Below, one piece after another: positions 63,646 to 64,000 of a stretch of 64,000 nucleotides of DNA; positions within the stretch are counted from its first letter, which is position 1; each line of letters opens with the position of its first letter. Source of the stretch: UBA4582 sp038106185 (GTDB lineage: Bacteria > Pseudomonadota > Gammaproteobacteria > Pseudomonadales > Azotimanducaceae). The notes below the pieces were generated by a model, which was not told the origin of the DNA, searched no databases, and saw nothing but the letters and a program-made list of their open reading frames with translations. Position numbers and translations under genes: made by a program. The stretch lies in assembly GCA_038106185.1 (NCBI GenBank), contig JAYODE010000014.1:1-64000 (forward strand), read 5' to 3'.

Positions 63646-63736
63646 AATTTTCTCCACCGACAAAATAAAATTTTAAATCCCATTATTCATGGCAAACTCT
63701 GGCTAGACAAGGATATCAACTCAAGGAGTGAGAGAT

Positions 63737-64000
63737 ATGCGTCATACCACACGCTATAGCAGCAACCTGAGTTACAGCGGCAGGAACAAAACCATTCTGG
63801 TGTTTCTCGATGGCACCTGGAACGACGAAAATGGTCATGCTGCCGACGGTCTGACGACCAGCATTTACCATCTTTTTACTGCCGTTGCGGGCCAGCTGGA
63901 CTCAACCAACACACCCTGGGTCAAGACGCACGATGCACACACGGCGCTCTATTTCAGGGGCATAGGCAACGACGAAGAACACGACACCCTGGGTACCTTC
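63737..64000 (+). CDS. DUF2235 family protein, N-terminal part
   Basis: Starts at an ATG with AAGGAG about 8 bases upstream and runs off the window after 88 codons. TILVFLDGTWND and ALYFRGIGNDEEHD are the DUF2235 hallmarks, shared with alpha/beta-hydrolase-like domains of some type VI secretion phospholipase effectors. No T6SS gene is visible here. Role undecided until the rest is seen. Confidence 0.85.
   Translation, partial: MRHTTRYSSNLSYSGRNKTILVFLDGTWNDENGHAADGLTTSIYHLFTAVAGQLDSTNTPWVKTHDAHTALYFRGIGNDEEHDTLGTF

Overview
The window is about 64 kb of bacterial chromosome, apparently a draft or metagenome scaffold: seven runs of exactly 100 N mark contig joins. Gene families point to a gammaproteobacterium, probably marine and aerobic. 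They include a DUF2956 protein, an RfaH/NusG-like protein beside an EPS-type MarR regulator, an M3 oligopeptidase, an MntP exporter and a SulP transporter next to a sulfide:quinone-reductase fusion. Genus-level placement is not possible by eye. No rRNA, tRNA, CRISPR array, transposase or phage module was recognised.

Layout. 0-2.3 kb: DUF2956 protein, TlpA-like thioredoxin and a secreted beta-propeller with a CDCC motif. 2.3-8.1 kb: SDR, sulfatase, carotenoid-cleavage-type dioxygenase and acyl-CoA synthetase. 8.5-9.2 kb: a divergent PAPS-reductase-like protein. 9.3-12.8 kb: a metal (probably zinc) uptake locus of small secreted protein, porin, TroA/ZnuA-like binding protein and ABC-3 permease, without an ATPase gene. 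12.8-15.9 kb: flavin oxidoreductases and an SDR. 16.3-20.3 kb: a three-subunit molybdenum hydroxylase operon plus a MoaD/ThiS-like protein. 20.5-24.6 kb: HD protein, two overlapping lipoprotein genes and cyclopropane fatty acid synthase. 24.9-33.7 kb: CoA transferase, M3 and M20 peptidases, two SDRs, EamA transporter, DUF3147, VOC and ferredoxin-like-fold proteins. 33.8-36 kb: PQQ dehydrogenase and cytochrome c lipoproteins. 36-41.9 kb: DAO-type oxidase, Baeyer-Villiger-type monooxygenase, CoA transferase and enoyl-CoA hydratase. 42-47 kb: 6-phosphogluconate dehydrogenase, SulP transporter and DUF442-SQR fusion. 47.6-51 kb: SDR, FadD19-like acyl-CoA synthetase and a cut-off 3-methyladenine glycosylase. 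51.2-56 kb: small proteins, GNAT, class D beta-lactamase, MntP and transaldolase. 56.2-57.3 kb: NusG/RfaH paralogue and MarR-EPS regulator. 57.7-60.5 kb: isoquinoline-oxidoreductase-like pair. 60.7-64 kb: soluble-type PQQ sugar dehydrogenase, membrane protein, serine hydrolase and the start of a DUF2235 protein.

Taken together this is largely an accessory catabolic region. Acyl-CoA ligases, family III CoA transferases, a crotonase, several SDRs, flavin monooxygenases, two Mo-hydroxylase systems, quinoproteins and a sulfatase suggest stepwise oxidation of terpenoid, steroid or aromatic carboxylic acids (inference). A second theme is unusual: many intergenic spaces carry short tandem repeats (12-21 bp), each with a different unit, and several assembly gaps sit inside them.

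Most interesting leads: the SQR fusion lacking the second redox cysteine and paired with SulP; an M20 peptidase lacking canonical metal ligands; the ATPase-less metal ABC locus with a palindrome in its candidate promoter; the single-cysteine PAPS-reductase paralogue; the TlpA/CDCC beta-propeller pair; and a class D beta-lactamase with a C-terminal extension.
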